Of a stretch of DNA of 64,000 bases, positions 50,972-59,491 are shown piece by piece. Numbering within the stretch: the first letter of the stretch is position 1; each line of letters opens with the position of its first letter. This DNA comes from Rhodoplanes sp. (GTDB lineage: Bacteria > Pseudomonadota > Alphaproteobacteria > Rhizobiales > Xanthobacteraceae): positions 310,001 to 374,000 of the forward strand of contig NZ_JACAAX010000001.1 of assembly GCF_013377085.1 (NCBI RefSeq), written 5' to 3'. A model generated the notes under the pieces. It did no database searches. It was not told the DNA's origin and worked only from the letters and a program-made list of their open reading frames with translations. Position numbers and translations under genes: made by a program.

Positions 50972-51337
50972 ATGAATTTCGGCGAAGCAATCGCGTCCGG
51001 GTTTCGCAACTATGTCGGTTTTCAAGGCCGCGCCCCGCGGTCGGAGTACTGGTTCTGGGTTCTGTTCGTGATCCTGGTCAGCATCGCGACCGGGATCATC
51101 GATGCCGTCCTGTTCGGCACCGGAGGCGTCTCTCCGACCAATGCGCTCGCCTCGCTGGCGCTGTTCCTGCCCGGCCTTGCGGTCGGCATCCGCCGCCTGC
51201 ACGACATCGACCGCACCGGCTGGTGGATGCTGCTGGTGATCACCGTCATCGGCGCGCTGGTGCTGCTGGTTTTCGCCTGTCAGCGCGGCACGCCGGGCCC
51301 GAACCGCTTCGGCCCCGATCCGCTGGAGCGGATGTGA
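50972..51337 (+). CDS. DUF805 membrane protein
   Basis: The 121-residue protein has three hydrophobic helices and the DUF805 signatures NYVGFQGRAPRSEYWFWVLF and AVGIRRLHDIDRTGWWMLL, and ends CQRGTPGPNRFGPDP. Members are widespread inner-membrane proteins of unknown function. ATG 50972 is used; the upstream frame adds an unconserved 13 residues. Confidence 0.93.
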   Translation: MNFGEAIASGFRNYVGFQGRAPRSEYWFWVLFVILVSIATGIIDAVLFGTGGVSPTNALASLALFLPGLAVGIRRLHDIDRTGWWMLLVITVIGALVLLVFACQRGTPGPNRFGPDPLERM

Positions 51338-51391
51338 TCGTATCTCCGCCCTCACCCTGAACCGCGGAACGGCGTTTGCGAAAGTTCCTCG

Positions 51392-51513
51392 GTCGTTCCG
51401 GGGCGGCGCGAAGCGCCGAGCCCGGAACCCATAACCCCTGTATTAATAAGCAATCGGCACCGGGGGTATGGATTCCGGGCTCGCGGGCTTTCAGCCCGCG
51501 CCCCGGAATGACG
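51392..51513. repeat. R1 palindromic intergenic repeat, copy 7
   Basis: The element opens GTCGTTCCGGGGCGGCGCG and closes GCGCCCCGGAATGACG, with inner arms CCCGGAACCCATAA / GTATGGATTCCGGG. It lies between the convergent DUF805 and ABC-ATPase genes, 21 bases from the latter's stop. Its middle carries the same GCAATCGGCACCGGGGGTATGG block as copy 4. Confidence 0.92.
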
Positions 51514-51534
51514 GAGGTGACCTCGTGATCGCCG

Positions 51535-52326
51535 CTACCCCTGCTTCAGCCCGGCGCGGACCTCTTCCTCGATCAGCGTCCAGATGCGGTCGACCAGAGC
51601 GACGAACTCCGGGCTGCGCTTCAGGTGCAGGCTGCGGGGGCGGGGCAGGGGGACCGGGATCTCCTCGCGGATCGTGCCGGGCCGGGCCGAGAACACGATC
51701 ACGCGGTCGGACAAGAAGACGGCCTCGTCGATCTGGTGGGTGATCAGCAGCACGGTCTTGCGGGTCTCCTGCCAGATCGACAGGAGCTCGGTCTGCATGA
51801 TCTCGCGGGTCTGCGCGTCGAGCGCCGCGAAAGGCTCGTCGAGCAGCAGGATCTTCGGATCGACGGCGAGCGCGCGGGCGACGTTGACGCGCTGGCGCAT
51901 GCCGCCCGAAAGCTGGTGCGGGTAGTGCTGCTCGAAGCCCTGCAGGCCGGCGATATCGATGAATCGCTGTGCCGTCCGGTGGGCGTCGGCCTTGGCCACG
52001 CCGGCCAGCGTCAGCCCGTAGGCGACGTTCTCCACCACGGTCTTCCACGGCAGCAGCGAATCCTGCTGGAACACCATGGCGCGGTCGGGCCCCGGCCGGT
52101 CGACCTCGCGGCCGTCGACCAGGACGCGGCCGCCAGTAGGCGCGATCAGGCCGTCGACGATGCGCAGCAGCGTCGACTTGCCGCTGCCGCTCGCCCCGAC
52201 GATCGAGACGAACTCGCCCTCGGCGACCGTCATGTCGATGCCGCGCAGCGCCTCGACCGAGGGCTTGTCGCGCCTGGTGAAGACCTTTCCGATTCCCTCG
52301 ACCCGCAGGCGGATGGCGTTGCTCAT
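51535..52326 (-). CDS. ABC transporter ATPase (SsuB/TauB-like)
   Basis: The 263-residue ATPase has Walker A VGASGSGKST, the signature LSGGMRQRVNVARAL, Walker B ILLLDEPFAAL and the H-loop LLITHQIDEAVF. It energises the adjacent permease. Closest general type is the sulfonate/nitrate/taurine class, which uses NMT1-type receptors such as the one at 55661. It is the last gene of a minus-strand operon, overlapping the permease gene by 4 bases. Confidence 0.96.
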   Translation of the reverse strand: MSNAIRLRVEGIGKVFTRRDKPSVEALRGIDMTVAEGEFVSIVGASGSGKSTLLRIVDGLIAPTGGRVLVDGREVDRPGPDRAMVFQQDSLLPWKTVVENVAYGLTLAGVAKADAHRTAQRFIDIAGLQGFEQHYPHQLSGGMRQRVNVARALAVDPKILLLDEPFAALDAQTREIMQTELLSIWQETRKTVLLITHQIDEAVFLSDRVIVFSARPGTIREEIPVPLPRPRSLHLKRSPEFVALVDRIWTLIEEEVRAGLKQG

Positions 52327-53105
52327 TCCTGCCTCCAGGGCGCGAGGTGCCGCTCCAGCGCGGCGAACAGCACGCTGCCGGCCAGCCCCATGGCGCCCAA
52401 CACGATGACGTAGCCGAGCACCCGGGCGGTATCGAAGGTTTGGCTCGCCGACAGGATGGCGAAGCCGAAGCCGGCGAACGAGCCGAAGAACTCGGCGACC
52501 ACGATGCCGACCAGCGCGCGCGCCCACGCCACCCTGATGCCGCTGACGATGAAGGGCAGCGCGTAGGGGAACGTCACGGTCGAGAAGATCTGCAGCGGCG
52601 TCGCGTTGAACGAGCGGGCCGCCTCGACGAGCTGCTTGTCGGTCGCCCGCAGGCCCGCCTCGGTGGTCACCACCACGGGAAACACCGCGACCATGATGAC
52701 CAGCACGAATTTCGACGCGAAGCCGAGGCCGAGCCAGGCGATGAACAGCGGCGCCAGCGCGATGATGGGCACCGAGTTCAGCGCGCTGAGCACCGGTCCG
52801 CCGGTGAGCGAGAGCATGCGGCTCGACGCCAGCGCCAGCCCGACCGCGACCCCGATCGCCACCGACACCATGAAGGAGGTGACCACCGCCGTGACGGTGG
52901 CGACAGCGTTGGTCCACATCGCACCCTGCTCGACCTCGCCGGCGAGCGCGACGGCGACCTCGGCAGGCGGCACCAGCAGCAGGCGGTTGGTGACCAGCAT
53001 GGACACCACCTGCCAGATCAGCAGCACCAGCACGGTCGACAGCGCCACCCGGGCGAAGCCGGCCGCCCTTGTGTCCTGCTCGAGGAATTCGTACAGCCGT
53101 CGCAC
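52323..53105 (-). CDS. ABC transporter permease (SsuC/TauC-like)
   Basis: The 260-residue permease has five to six hydrophobic helices and the EAA loop ATDKQLVEAARSFNATPLQIFSTVTFPYALPFIVSG, the contact site for the ATPase. The start codon is GTG at 53105 with a G-rich site upstream. It imports a compound bound by the operon's receptor. It overlaps the ATPase gene by 4 bases and follows the amidohydrolase gene by 30 bases. Confidence 0.95.
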   Translation of the reverse strand: MRRLYEFLEQDTRAAGFARVALSTVLVLLIWQVVSMLVTNRLLLVPPAEVAVALAGEVEQGAMWTNAVATVTAVVTSFMVSVAIGVAVGLALASSRMLSLTGGPVLSALNSVPIIALAPLFIAWLGLGFASKFVLVIMVAVFPVVVTTEAGLRATDKQLVEAARSFNATPLQIFSTVTFPYALPFIVSGIRVAWARALVGIVVAEFFGSFAGFGFAILSASQTFDTARVLGYVIVLGAMGLAGSVLFAALERHLAPWRQE

Positions 53106-53135
53106 TGTGCCCCCCGCCCCCGGTCCCCCGGTCGC

Positions 53136-54518
53136 CTACTGGTAGCGGGCGCGGGCCTGCTTGCCCCAGCCCTTCTGGCCGACCACCTTGCCGTCGACAT
53201 AGACGGTGCGGCCGCGCACCAGGGTGCGCACCGGCTTCGCCTTGAAGCGGCGGCCCGCATAGGGCGACCAGCCGGTCAGGCTGAGCACGTCGGCGTCCTT
53301 GATCTCGTATTCCTTGTCGAGATCGACCAGCACCAGATCGGCGTCGTAGCCCGGCATCACGTCGCCCTTGCGCTCCAGCCCGAACAGCTTCGCCGGCTTC
53401 GTCGACATCGCCTCGACGGCGCGCTCGATCGGGAACTTGCCCTCCAGCGCGGCGGTGAGGAACATGCTGACATAGAACTGCGTCGACGGCGTGCCGGTGT
53501 GCGCCTTCCAGCCGTCGATCCAGCCGATCTCCTTCTCCTCGCGGGTGTGCGGGGCGTGGTCGGTGGCGACGATGTCGATGGTGCCGTCGGTAAGGCCTTC
53601 CCACAGGCTCGGCACGTTCTTCTCCGGCACCCAGTAGGACAGCGCGTAGGAGCCGAGCCGCTGGATCGCGCCCCAGTCGCAGCCGAGGAACAACGCCCAC
53701 GGATTGATCTCGCAGGTGACCTTCTGGCCGGCCGCCTTGGCGCGGCGGATCAGGTCGACGCTGCCGGCCGTCTGGGTGTGCAGCACGTGAAGGTGGCAGC
53801 CGGCGGCCTTCTGCAGGCGCAGGAGCGTGGCGATGGCGGTCTCCCAGATGACGCCGTCATGCGCCGCATAGGCCTTGGCGTAGGCGAGCGCGTCGCGCTC
53901 CTGGCGCTCCCAAAAATCCTTCTCGATGACGTCCATCAGGGCCTGGTCGTGCGGATGAACCATCAAGGGAATATTGACCTCGGCGCAGTGCTGCATGATC
54001 TCCAGGATCTTGCCGTGGTCGTGCACGCCGATGCCCGGCATGTGCGGGTACGAGCGGCCGGTGTCGACCACCATGAAGATCTTGAACGCCGCGATGCCCT
54101 CCTCGGCCATGCGCGGCATTTCCTCGGCGATGGTCGGGGCGGGGTTGAAGTTCCAGTCGACGACGGCGTCGCGCTCGTAGATGGCGAACTGCTTCTTCAG
54201 GAGGTCGAGGCTGTTGGGCGGCGGGGTGACGTTCGGCATGGCGACCGAGGTGGTGACGCCGCCGGCCGCGCATTGCATCGTCGAGGTGTAGATCGTGTCC
54301 TTGTACTCGAAGCCGGGCTCGCTGCCTTCGCGGTGATGCGAGTGCATGTCGATCACGCCCGGGATGACGGCGAGGCCTGAGGCGTCGATGGTCTCGGCGG
54401 CGGCGGGCTCCTGGCCCGGCTCGTAGAGGCCGGCGATCTGGCCGTCCTTGATGCCGATGGAGGTGCGGCCCTTGTTCTTCGCCGTGATCAGCAGGCCGTT
54501 CTTGATGACGCAGTCCAT
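53136..54518 (-). CDS. Dihydroorotase/hydantoinase-family cyclic amidohydrolase with an unusual metal motif
   Basis: The 460-residue enzyme is a metal-dependent cyclic amide hydrolase. It shows DMHSHHREGSEPGF (His59, His61) where dihydroorotases have HxHLREPG, the carboxylated-lysine position Lys146 (AAFKIFM), His188 (LMVHPHDQ), His244 (CHLHVLHTQT), the MPNVTPP loop and catalytic Asp320 (ATDHAPHT). The Leu-to-His change plus two extra residues in the first motif set it apart from housekeeping PyrC. Co-transcription with an ABC importer and a CobW GTPase implies catabolism of an imported ring amide; the substrate is unknown. Confidence 0.9.
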   Translation of the reverse strand: MDCVIKNGLLITAKNKGRTSIGIKDGQIAGLYEPGQEPAAAETIDASGLAVIPGVIDMHSHHREGSEPGFEYKDTIYTSTMQCAAGGVTTSVAMPNVTPPPNSLDLLKKQFAIYERDAVVDWNFNPAPTIAEEMPRMAEEGIAAFKIFMVVDTGRSYPHMPGIGVHDHGKILEIMQHCAEVNIPLMVHPHDQALMDVIEKDFWERQERDALAYAKAYAAHDGVIWETAIATLLRLQKAAGCHLHVLHTQTAGSVDLIRRAKAAGQKVTCEINPWALFLGCDWGAIQRLGSYALSYWVPEKNVPSLWEGLTDGTIDIVATDHAPHTREEKEIGWIDGWKAHTGTPSTQFYVSMFLTAALEGKFPIERAVEAMSTKPAKLFGLERKGDVMPGYDADLVLVDLDKEYEIKDADVLSLTGWSPYAGRRFKAKPVRTLVRGRTVYVDGKVVGQKGWGKQARARYQ

Positions 54519-54554
54519 GGAGAGCTCCCGGGTTCGGGTCAGTTCGGTGGGATT

Positions 54555-55649
54555 TTAGGGGAGGGGCGTGTGGGCGGGACGGCGCTGGCGCACCGTGTCG
54601 AGCACCTCGGCCACGAATGCGCGCCCGAGGCCGCGGGTGATGAAGACGATCTGGGACTTGCGGTCGGCGGTGGGCCATGCGGGGAGCACGGCGGGGGGAT
54701 GGAACAGGTGCTGCACGGCCTGCAGCACCACCGGGCGGGCCTCGCCGGCGATGTCGAGGATGCCCTTGACGCGCAGAAGGTCGGCGCCGTGCGCCATCAC
54801 CAAGGCGTCGAGCCAGGCGGCGACATGCTGCCAGTCGAGCGGCTCCGTGTAGGTGAGACAGAACGAGCCGATCTCGGCGTCGTGCCGGTTGATGTCGTGG
54901 TGGTGATGACGGCCGTGGGCGCCGTGGTGATGCCCGTGCTCGTCGTGCTCGTCGTCCTCGTCCGCATAGGCCTCGGCATTGAGCCAGGCGAGCGCGTCGG
55001 CGCTCTTGGTCGCCGGATCGTAGATGTCGGCCGCCGTGAGCTCGGAGGGCATCGGCATGCGGTCGGGGCGCGACACGTGCAGGCGGGCGCCGGGATTGAG
55101 CGCGTTCACGCGCGCCGCGAGCCGCGCGGTCGCATCGCCGTCCGCGGCCAGGTCCGTCTTGGTGACGACGATCTCGTCGGCGACGGCCGCCTGCTTGAGC
55201 GCCTCCTGGTGGGCCGACAGGGTGGCGAGGCCGTTGACGGCATCGACCGTGGTGACCACCTGGGTCAGCCTGTAGCGGGTGGCGACCGGCACGGTCATCA
55301 GGGCCTGGATGACGGGCGCGGGGTCGGCGAGCCCGGTGGTCTCGATCACCACCCGGTCGAAGGCCCGCACCGTGCCGGCGCTGCGCTTCTCGGTCAGCTC
55401 GCGCAGCGTGTCGACGAGATCGCCGCGCACCGTGCAGCACAGGCAGCCGGTCGACAGCTCGATGGTGTTGTCGCTGCTCGCCGCGATCAGCGCATGGTCG
55501 ATGCCGACATCGCCGAACTCGTTGACGATCACGGCGGCGCCGGCCAGATCCGTGGTGCGCAGCCAGGCGTTCAACAGCGTCGTCTTGCCGCTGCCGAGGA
55601 AGCCGGTCAGCAGCATGACGGGCAGCCGCTCGTCTTTCGGGTCCGGCAT
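54555..55649 (-). CDS. CobW/COG0523-family GTPase (putative metallochaperone) with a His-rich loop
   Basis: The 364-residue protein has the GTPase P-loop LTGFLGSGKTTLLN (14-27), the metal-binding GCLCC motif (68-72), and between the GTPase and C-terminal domains a stretch rich in His, Asp and Glu (about 229-256, including EHDEHGHHH and GRHHHHDI). Such proteins deliver zinc or cobalt to partner enzymes using GTP. Here the partner is probably the amidohydrolase encoded next in the operon, 36 bases downstream. The C-terminal CobW domain (about 260-355) is complete. Confidence 0.92.
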   Translation of the reverse strand: MPDPKDERLPVMLLTGFLGSGKTTLLNAWLRTTDLAGAAVIVNEFGDVGIDHALIAASSDNTIELSTGCLCCTVRGDLVDTLRELTEKRSAGTVRAFDRVVIETTGLADPAPVIQALMTVPVATRYRLTQVVTTVDAVNGLATLSAHQEALKQAAVADEIVVTKTDLAADGDATARLAARVNALNPGARLHVSRPDRMPMPSELTAADIYDPATKSADALAWLNAEAYADEDDEHDEHGHHHGAHGRHHHHDINRHDAEIGSFCLTYTEPLDWQHVAAWLDALVMAHGADLLRVKGILDIAGEARPVVLQAVQHLFHPPAVLPAWPTADRKSQIVFITRGLGRAFVAEVLDTVRQRRPAHTPLP

Positions 55650-55660
55650 CGGGTCGGGGC

Positions 55661-56647
55661 TCACGGGGCGGCGAGAAAGCTCGGGTCGTAGTAGCGCGAC
55701 AGGTCGAACGGCTTGGAGGAGGCCGGGTTGGCGCCGATCGCCTGGTCGATCTTGATGATGTTCTCGAGCCCGGCGGCCGTGACCTCGAGGTTCTTCCCGA
55801 TCGCCTGCTGCTGCTGGATCATGAACGCGTAGGAGTCGGCGCAGGTGTCGCGGTCGGTCTTGGTGTAGGCGGCCAGGATATCGATCGCCTTGTCCTTGTT
55901 GGCCGGGTCGTAAATCCACACGGCGGCCTTTTGCAGCGCCTTGGTGAGGCCGACGGCGGCGGCGCGGTTCTTCTCGGCCCACGGCTTGTTGAGCACCAGC
56001 GGCGTCTGGACGTAGGGGTCCGTGTAGACGTCGAGCACCTTCATGCCCTGGCGGATCGCCAGCGTGTCGAACGGCGCGATCAGCAGGGCGCCCTGCACCT
56101 GCCCGTTGCCCAGCGCGACGACGCGGTCGCGCGAGTTGGTCAGCGCCACCATCTTGACGCCGCGCGGATCGACGCCGAGCCGCTGGAGCTGGTAGCGCAG
56201 CAGGTTGGCGGTGCCGCCCTCGACGGCGCCGGCCGTGACCGTGGTGCCGTCGAGCTGCTTCGGCGTGGTGATGCCGGTGCCGCCGACCAGCCGCAGGATG
56301 GTTTTGCCCAGGATGGCGCCGCTGATCACCACCGGGGCGCCCTGGTCGACCGCCCGGATCACCACGTCGCCGAGCGACATGCCGGCCTCGACGCTGCCCG
56401 ACGACACCGCCTGCAGCAGCGCCGGGCTCGATCCCGCAACCAACTCCTTCACGACGACGTTGCGTTCAGCGTAAAATCCCAGATCGCGGGCGACGGCGTG
56501 CAGCCAGAGCAGGGCGCTCGGCGCCAGCACGGCGACCCGCACCTCGGTCGGCGCCTGGGTCGTTTGCTGGGCGTGGGCCGGCAGCGGCGCCAGAATGGCG
56601 GCGAGGACGAGGGCGAGGCAGCTCAGGGTGCGGGACGCGATTCGCAT
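55661..56647 (-). CDS. NMT1-type ABC transporter substrate-binding protein
   Basis: The 328-residue receptor has a signal peptide (about residues 1-26, ending AHAQQ) and an NMT1-like fold, with LWLHAVARDLGFYAERNVVVKEL and VSSGSVEAGMSLGDVVIRAV. It should be the periplasmic partner of the permease and ATPase of this operon. It is the first gene of the operon and is divergent from the IclR regulator, whose promoter gap carries a perfect palindrome. The ligand is probably the ring compound attacked by the amidohydrolase. Confidence 0.92.
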   Translation of the reverse strand: MRIASRTLSCLALVLAAILAPLPAHAQQTTQAPTEVRVAVLAPSALLWLHAVARDLGFYAERNVVVKELVAGSSPALLQAVSSGSVEAGMSLGDVVIRAVDQGAPVVISGAILGKTILRLVGGTGITTPKQLDGTTVTAGAVEGGTANLLRYQLQRLGVDPRGVKMVALTNSRDRVVALGNGQVQGALLIAPFDTLAIRQGMKVLDVYTDPYVQTPLVLNKPWAEKNRAAAVGLTKALQKAAVWIYDPANKDKAIDILAAYTKTDRDTCADSYAFMIQQQQAIGKNLEVTAAGLENIIKIDQAIGANPASSKPFDLSRYYDPSFLAAP

Positions 56648-56701
56648 GGCCGAGATCTCCTCAGAGGCGGCGTTGCCGGGCCGAAGCCCGGGTGAGCGCG
56701 G

Positions 56702-56718
56702 TTGTCACTATATGACAA
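56702..56718. promoter_or_regulatory. Perfect palindromic operator candidate between the ABC operon and the IclR gene
   Basis: TTGTCA (56702-56707), the 5-base spacer CTATA and TGACAA (56713-56718) form an exact inverted repeat in the divergent gap of 115 bases, which is otherwise A+T-rich here (TATGACAAATTGTAGTATAG). Position and form suit an IclR binding site that would control both the receptor-led operon and the regulator itself. Confidence 0.65.
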
Positions 56719-56762
56719 ATTGTAGTATAGTCAAAAGACGCAAAACCGAGCACCCAGCTTAA

Positions 56763-57536
56763 ATGTCGTCCATGAACGGTCCAGCGCGAATTCTCGCCGT
56801 CCTGCAGCTCTTCGAGACGGAGGGCCCGGTGCTGACGGTCGACGGGATCGCCCGCGGCCTGTCGCTCTCGACCTCCACGGCTTATCGCAGCGTTCGTGCG
56901 CTGGTGAAAGCCGGCTTTCTCGATCCGGTGGCGGGGGCGGGCTATGCGCTCGGTCCGGCCTTCATCCGTTACGACCGGCTGTTGCGGCAGAGCGACCGGC
57001 TGAGCCTGATCGCCGATCCGGTGATGCGCGAGGTGCTCGAGTCGGTCGGCGAGCGCGGCACCATCCTGCTGTGCCGGCGCTTCCGCGAATGCGTCATGTG
57101 CGTCCACGAGGTGCGCGGGCGCGAGCCCTTCGCCGAGACCACCTACGAGCGCGGCGTCGCCATGCCGATGTTCGTCGGCGCGACCTCCAAGGCGATCCTC
57201 GCCTATCTGCCCGACCGGCTCCTCAAGGCCGCCTATCTGGCCAACGAGCAGGCGATCCGTGCCTCGGGGCTCGCGACCTGGCCGGATTTCAAGGCGAACA
57301 TGCGGGAGATCCGGCGGCTCGGCTACGCGCTGACCGATTCCGAGGTGGCGCAAGGGCGGATCGGGCTCGCCGCGCCGATCTTCCGCAACGGCCAGGTGAT
57401 CGCCGGCATCAGCCTGGTGGTCACCTCCTCGGTGATGAGCCGCGTCAAGGTCGACGCCTTCGTGCCGGACCTGCGCCGTGCCGCCGAGATCATCAGCCAG
57501 CGCGTGTCCCGCGACGCCATCGCGACGCCGCGGTGA
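56763..57536 (+). CDS. IclR-family transcriptional regulator
   Basis: The 257-residue regulator has an N-terminal winged helix (about residues 6-65, with VDGIARGLSLSTSTAYRSVRAL) and a C-terminal effector domain (about 80-250, with ERGVAMPMFVGATSKAILAYL and SEVAQGRIGLAAPIF). It is divergent from the receptor/CobW/amidohydrolase/ABC operon and is its likely regulator. It ends beside an R2 repeat and the convergent UbiD-family gene. Confidence 0.94.
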   Translation: MSSMNGPARILAVLQLFETEGPVLTVDGIARGLSLSTSTAYRSVRALVKAGFLDPVAGAGYALGPAFIRYDRLLRQSDRLSLIADPVMREVLESVGERGTILLCRRFRECVMCVHEVRGREPFAETTYERGVAMPMFVGATSKAILAYLPDRLLKAAYLANEQAIRASGLATWPDFKANMREIRRLGYALTDSEVAQGRIGLAAPIFRNGQVIAGISLVVTSSVMSRVKVDAFVPDLRRAAEIISQRVSRDAIATPR

Positions 57537-57584
57537 GGGAGGTTGTCGCCGCGCAGCTCTTCGTCGCGCGGAAGATGCCCCGAT

Positions 57585-57876
57585 CTCCGCTCATTCCCGC
57601 GCAAGCGGGAATCCAGGCCTTCGGCGGGGCTCCTGGGTCCCCGCTTTCGCGCTACGGGATGCACACATCGCTTGCCATGCATGAGAGCGTCATGCGCGGG
57701 CTCGACCCGCGCATCCATCGATTTTCGCAAAAATGCTTTGTTCGCAGGATGATGGATCGCCGGGTCAAGCCCGGCGATGACGACGGTGGGGAAGGCGCTC
57801 TTTTTGCCGTACCACCAGATGGTCTCGACAAAACGAGATCTGTGCATGCCCTAGCGCTTTCGCGGGGACGAGCGGA
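57585..57876. repeat. R2 nested palindromic repeat, copy A
   Basis: This 292-base element is shared with 62882-63177. From 57633 the two are identical for about 214 bases, then differ by two substitutions near 57847-57850. Outer arms CTCCGCTCATTCCCGCG / CGCGGGGACGAGCGGA pair imperfectly; inner arms CTACGGGATGCACA / TGTGCAT(g)CC(c)TAG pair with two mismatches. A second palindrome of 93 bases (57689-57781) lies inside. The left end also has ATTCCCGC..GCGGGAAT. Confidence 0.92.
57689..57781. repeat. Inner palindrome nested in R2 copy A
   Basis: The arms GTCATGCGCGGGCTCGACCC.. and ..GGGTCAAGCCCGGCGATGAC are near-complete inverse complements of about 31 bases each (few mismatches) around a 31-base A+T-rich centre with TTTTCGCAAAAATGC. 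It has the form of a separate, mobile palindromic element sitting between the two arms of another palindrome. Confidence 0.75.
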
Positions 57877-57892
57877 TTCAGCGGCCTTGGCG

Positions 57893-59491
57893 CTACCGTC
57901 CCCCCGGCGGCTTGGCCGCGAAGGCGGAGCCGCGCACGCAACAGCGGCCGGTCTTGTCCTGCCACAGCCGCTCGGTCGCGTGCAGATGGCCGATCGCGCG
58001 GGCGACGGTCTGGAAGTCGTAGCTGGCGAACGCCTCGGCGATGTCGGTGTAATACATCGGCTCGACGGCGATCTTCTCCAGGATCCTCTCGGCGAGCGCG
58101 GCCACCGCCGCGTCGCTGCCGCTCTCGCCGGCCGGATCGGCCTTGCCGGCGACGTAGTCCGCCACCTTGGCCGTGTCGGCATAGGCGTAGGTGATGCGCT
58201 CGTAGGCCTCGCGCTGGGCGTATTCCGGGATCGTCGCGTCGATGCCCATCTTGGCGCCGGTCGGCACCACACCCGGCGCCGTCGGGTAGAGGCTCGGATC
58301 GAGCGGCTTCGCCCGCGCATTGGAGACGATCATCACGTCGCGGTCGGCCTGCACCCTGGTGGCGATCGCCCACTCGACCTCGGCCGGGTCGTTGACGTCG
58401 ATGTCGTCGTCGACCACCACGACGTGCTTGAGGTCCATCACCGAGAGGGCGGCCAATAGCGCGGTCTTGCCTTCGCCGGGCTGCTTCTTGATCGACACGA
58501 CGGCGTGCCAGAAGGCACAGCCGCCGAGCGTGACATTGATGTCCTTGACCACCACGCCGGCGGTCCTGAGCGCCTGACGGATCGCCGCATAGCGGGTCGG
58601 CGCCGCCAGCCAAGTGTTCTCCCACGGCATATGCAGGGCGTAGTAGACCGCGTCGCGCCGCATCGCGACCGCCTTGATGCGGACCAGCGGGTTCCAGTGC
58701 AGCCCGCCCATCAGCCGGGTGAACTCGCCGAAGCGGCCCTCTGGATTGGTCCAGCCGGTGGGCAGGATCTCGGCCTCCAGCACGATCTCGGCGTCGGCGA
58801 TATAGGGCACGTCGATGGTCTCGCAGGGGGCGAGCTGCACCGGCGAGCCGCGCAGGCCGCCGGCGATCGCCATCTCGTCGACCCCGAGGGGCGCGCGAAA
58901 ACCCGAGCCGGTGATCTCGAACGGGTGGGTGCCGATGCTGATCGAGATCGGGCAGGGGCGGCCCGCCTTGTAGGCTCGGTCGGCGAACAGCCGCATGTTG
59001 TTCGGCGTGACGATGTCGATGCCGGTGAGATTTTTCTCTTTGACGATGAAGCGGTAGATGCCGCTGTTGAAGCCGAGTTCCGGGTCGTGCGCGATCACCA
59101 CGCCGGCCGTGATCATCGGGCCGCCGTCGTAGATCGACGACATCGGGATCGGCAGCCGGAACAGGTCGACCTCGTCGCCTGTCATCACCACCTCGCGGGT
59201 CGGCGAGCCGGCGACCCGCACGGGCGGAATCGGCTTGTCGGTGGCGGCCTTCAGCCGGTCCTCGATGTCCCGATAGGTGGCGGCGCGAAGCGACATCATG
59301 GCGCGCTCGCGGGTGCGGATGATGCCCGAGACCACCGGCGTGCGGTATCCGATCACGTCGTGGAAGAACAGCGCCTTGTCCGACTGGTCGACCAGCGTGG
59401 CGATGTGCCGGATGTCCACCGGCTGGCGCAGGTCGACCATCTCGCCGGCCTCGCGCAGCCGGTCGAGGAACTCTCGGAACGTCTCTTGCAT
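57893..59491 (-). CDS. UbiD-family prenylated-FMN decarboxylase
   Basis: The 532-residue protein shows the UbiD core: GGPMITAGVVIAHDPELGFNSGIYRF, EGRFGEFTRLMGG in the active-site stretch, and VKDINVTLGGCAFWHAVVSI. The C-terminal 100 residues are an extra helical region that the shorter UbiD members lack. It should add or remove CO2 on an aromatic or unsaturated acid, using prFMN made by UbiX (not in the window). The start MQETF at 59491 is preferred; the frame extends upstream with Arg-rich, unconserved sequence. It is divergent from the oxidoreductase gene. Confidence 0.92.
   Translation of the reverse strand: MQETFREFLDRLREAGEMVDLRQPVDIRHIATLVDQSDKALFFHDVIGYRTPVVSGIIRTRERAMMSLRAATYRDIEDRLKAATDKPIPPVRVAGSPTREVVMTGDEVDLFRLPIPMSSIYDGGPMITAGVVIAHDPELGFNSGIYRFIVKEKNLTGIDIVTPNNMRLFADRAYKAGRPCPISISIGTHPFEITGSGFRAPLGVDEMAIAGGLRGSPVQLAPCETIDVPYIADAEIVLEAEILPTGWTNPEGRFGEFTRLMGGLHWNPLVRIKAVAMRRDAVYYALHMPWENTWLAAPTRYAAIRQALRTAGVVVKDINVTLGGCAFWHAVVSIKKQPGEGKTALLAALSVMDLKHVVVVDDDIDVNDPAEVEWAIATRVQADRDVMIVSNARAKPLDPSLYPTAPGVVPTGAKMGIDATIPEYAQREAYERITYAYADTAKVADYVAGKADPAGESGSDAAVAALAERILEKIAVEPMYYTDIAEAFASYDFQTVARAIGHLHATERLWQDKTGRCCVRGSAFAAKPPGGR

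Larger units (their letters stand above)
57537..57892. other. Gap between the IclR gene and the UbiD-family gene, filled mostly by an R2 repeat
   Basis: Of 356 bases, 57585-57876 is the R2 repeat; the remaining ends show nothing. Frames here (for example one reading RGLDPRIH) are repeat translations and not genes. Confidence 0.8.

Noticed and set aside
57652-57876. Short frames in the R2 repeats reading RGLDPRIHRFSQK and similar.
   Set aside because: The same peptides occur in both repeat copies and are a by-product of palindromic DNA; no start signal or family match.
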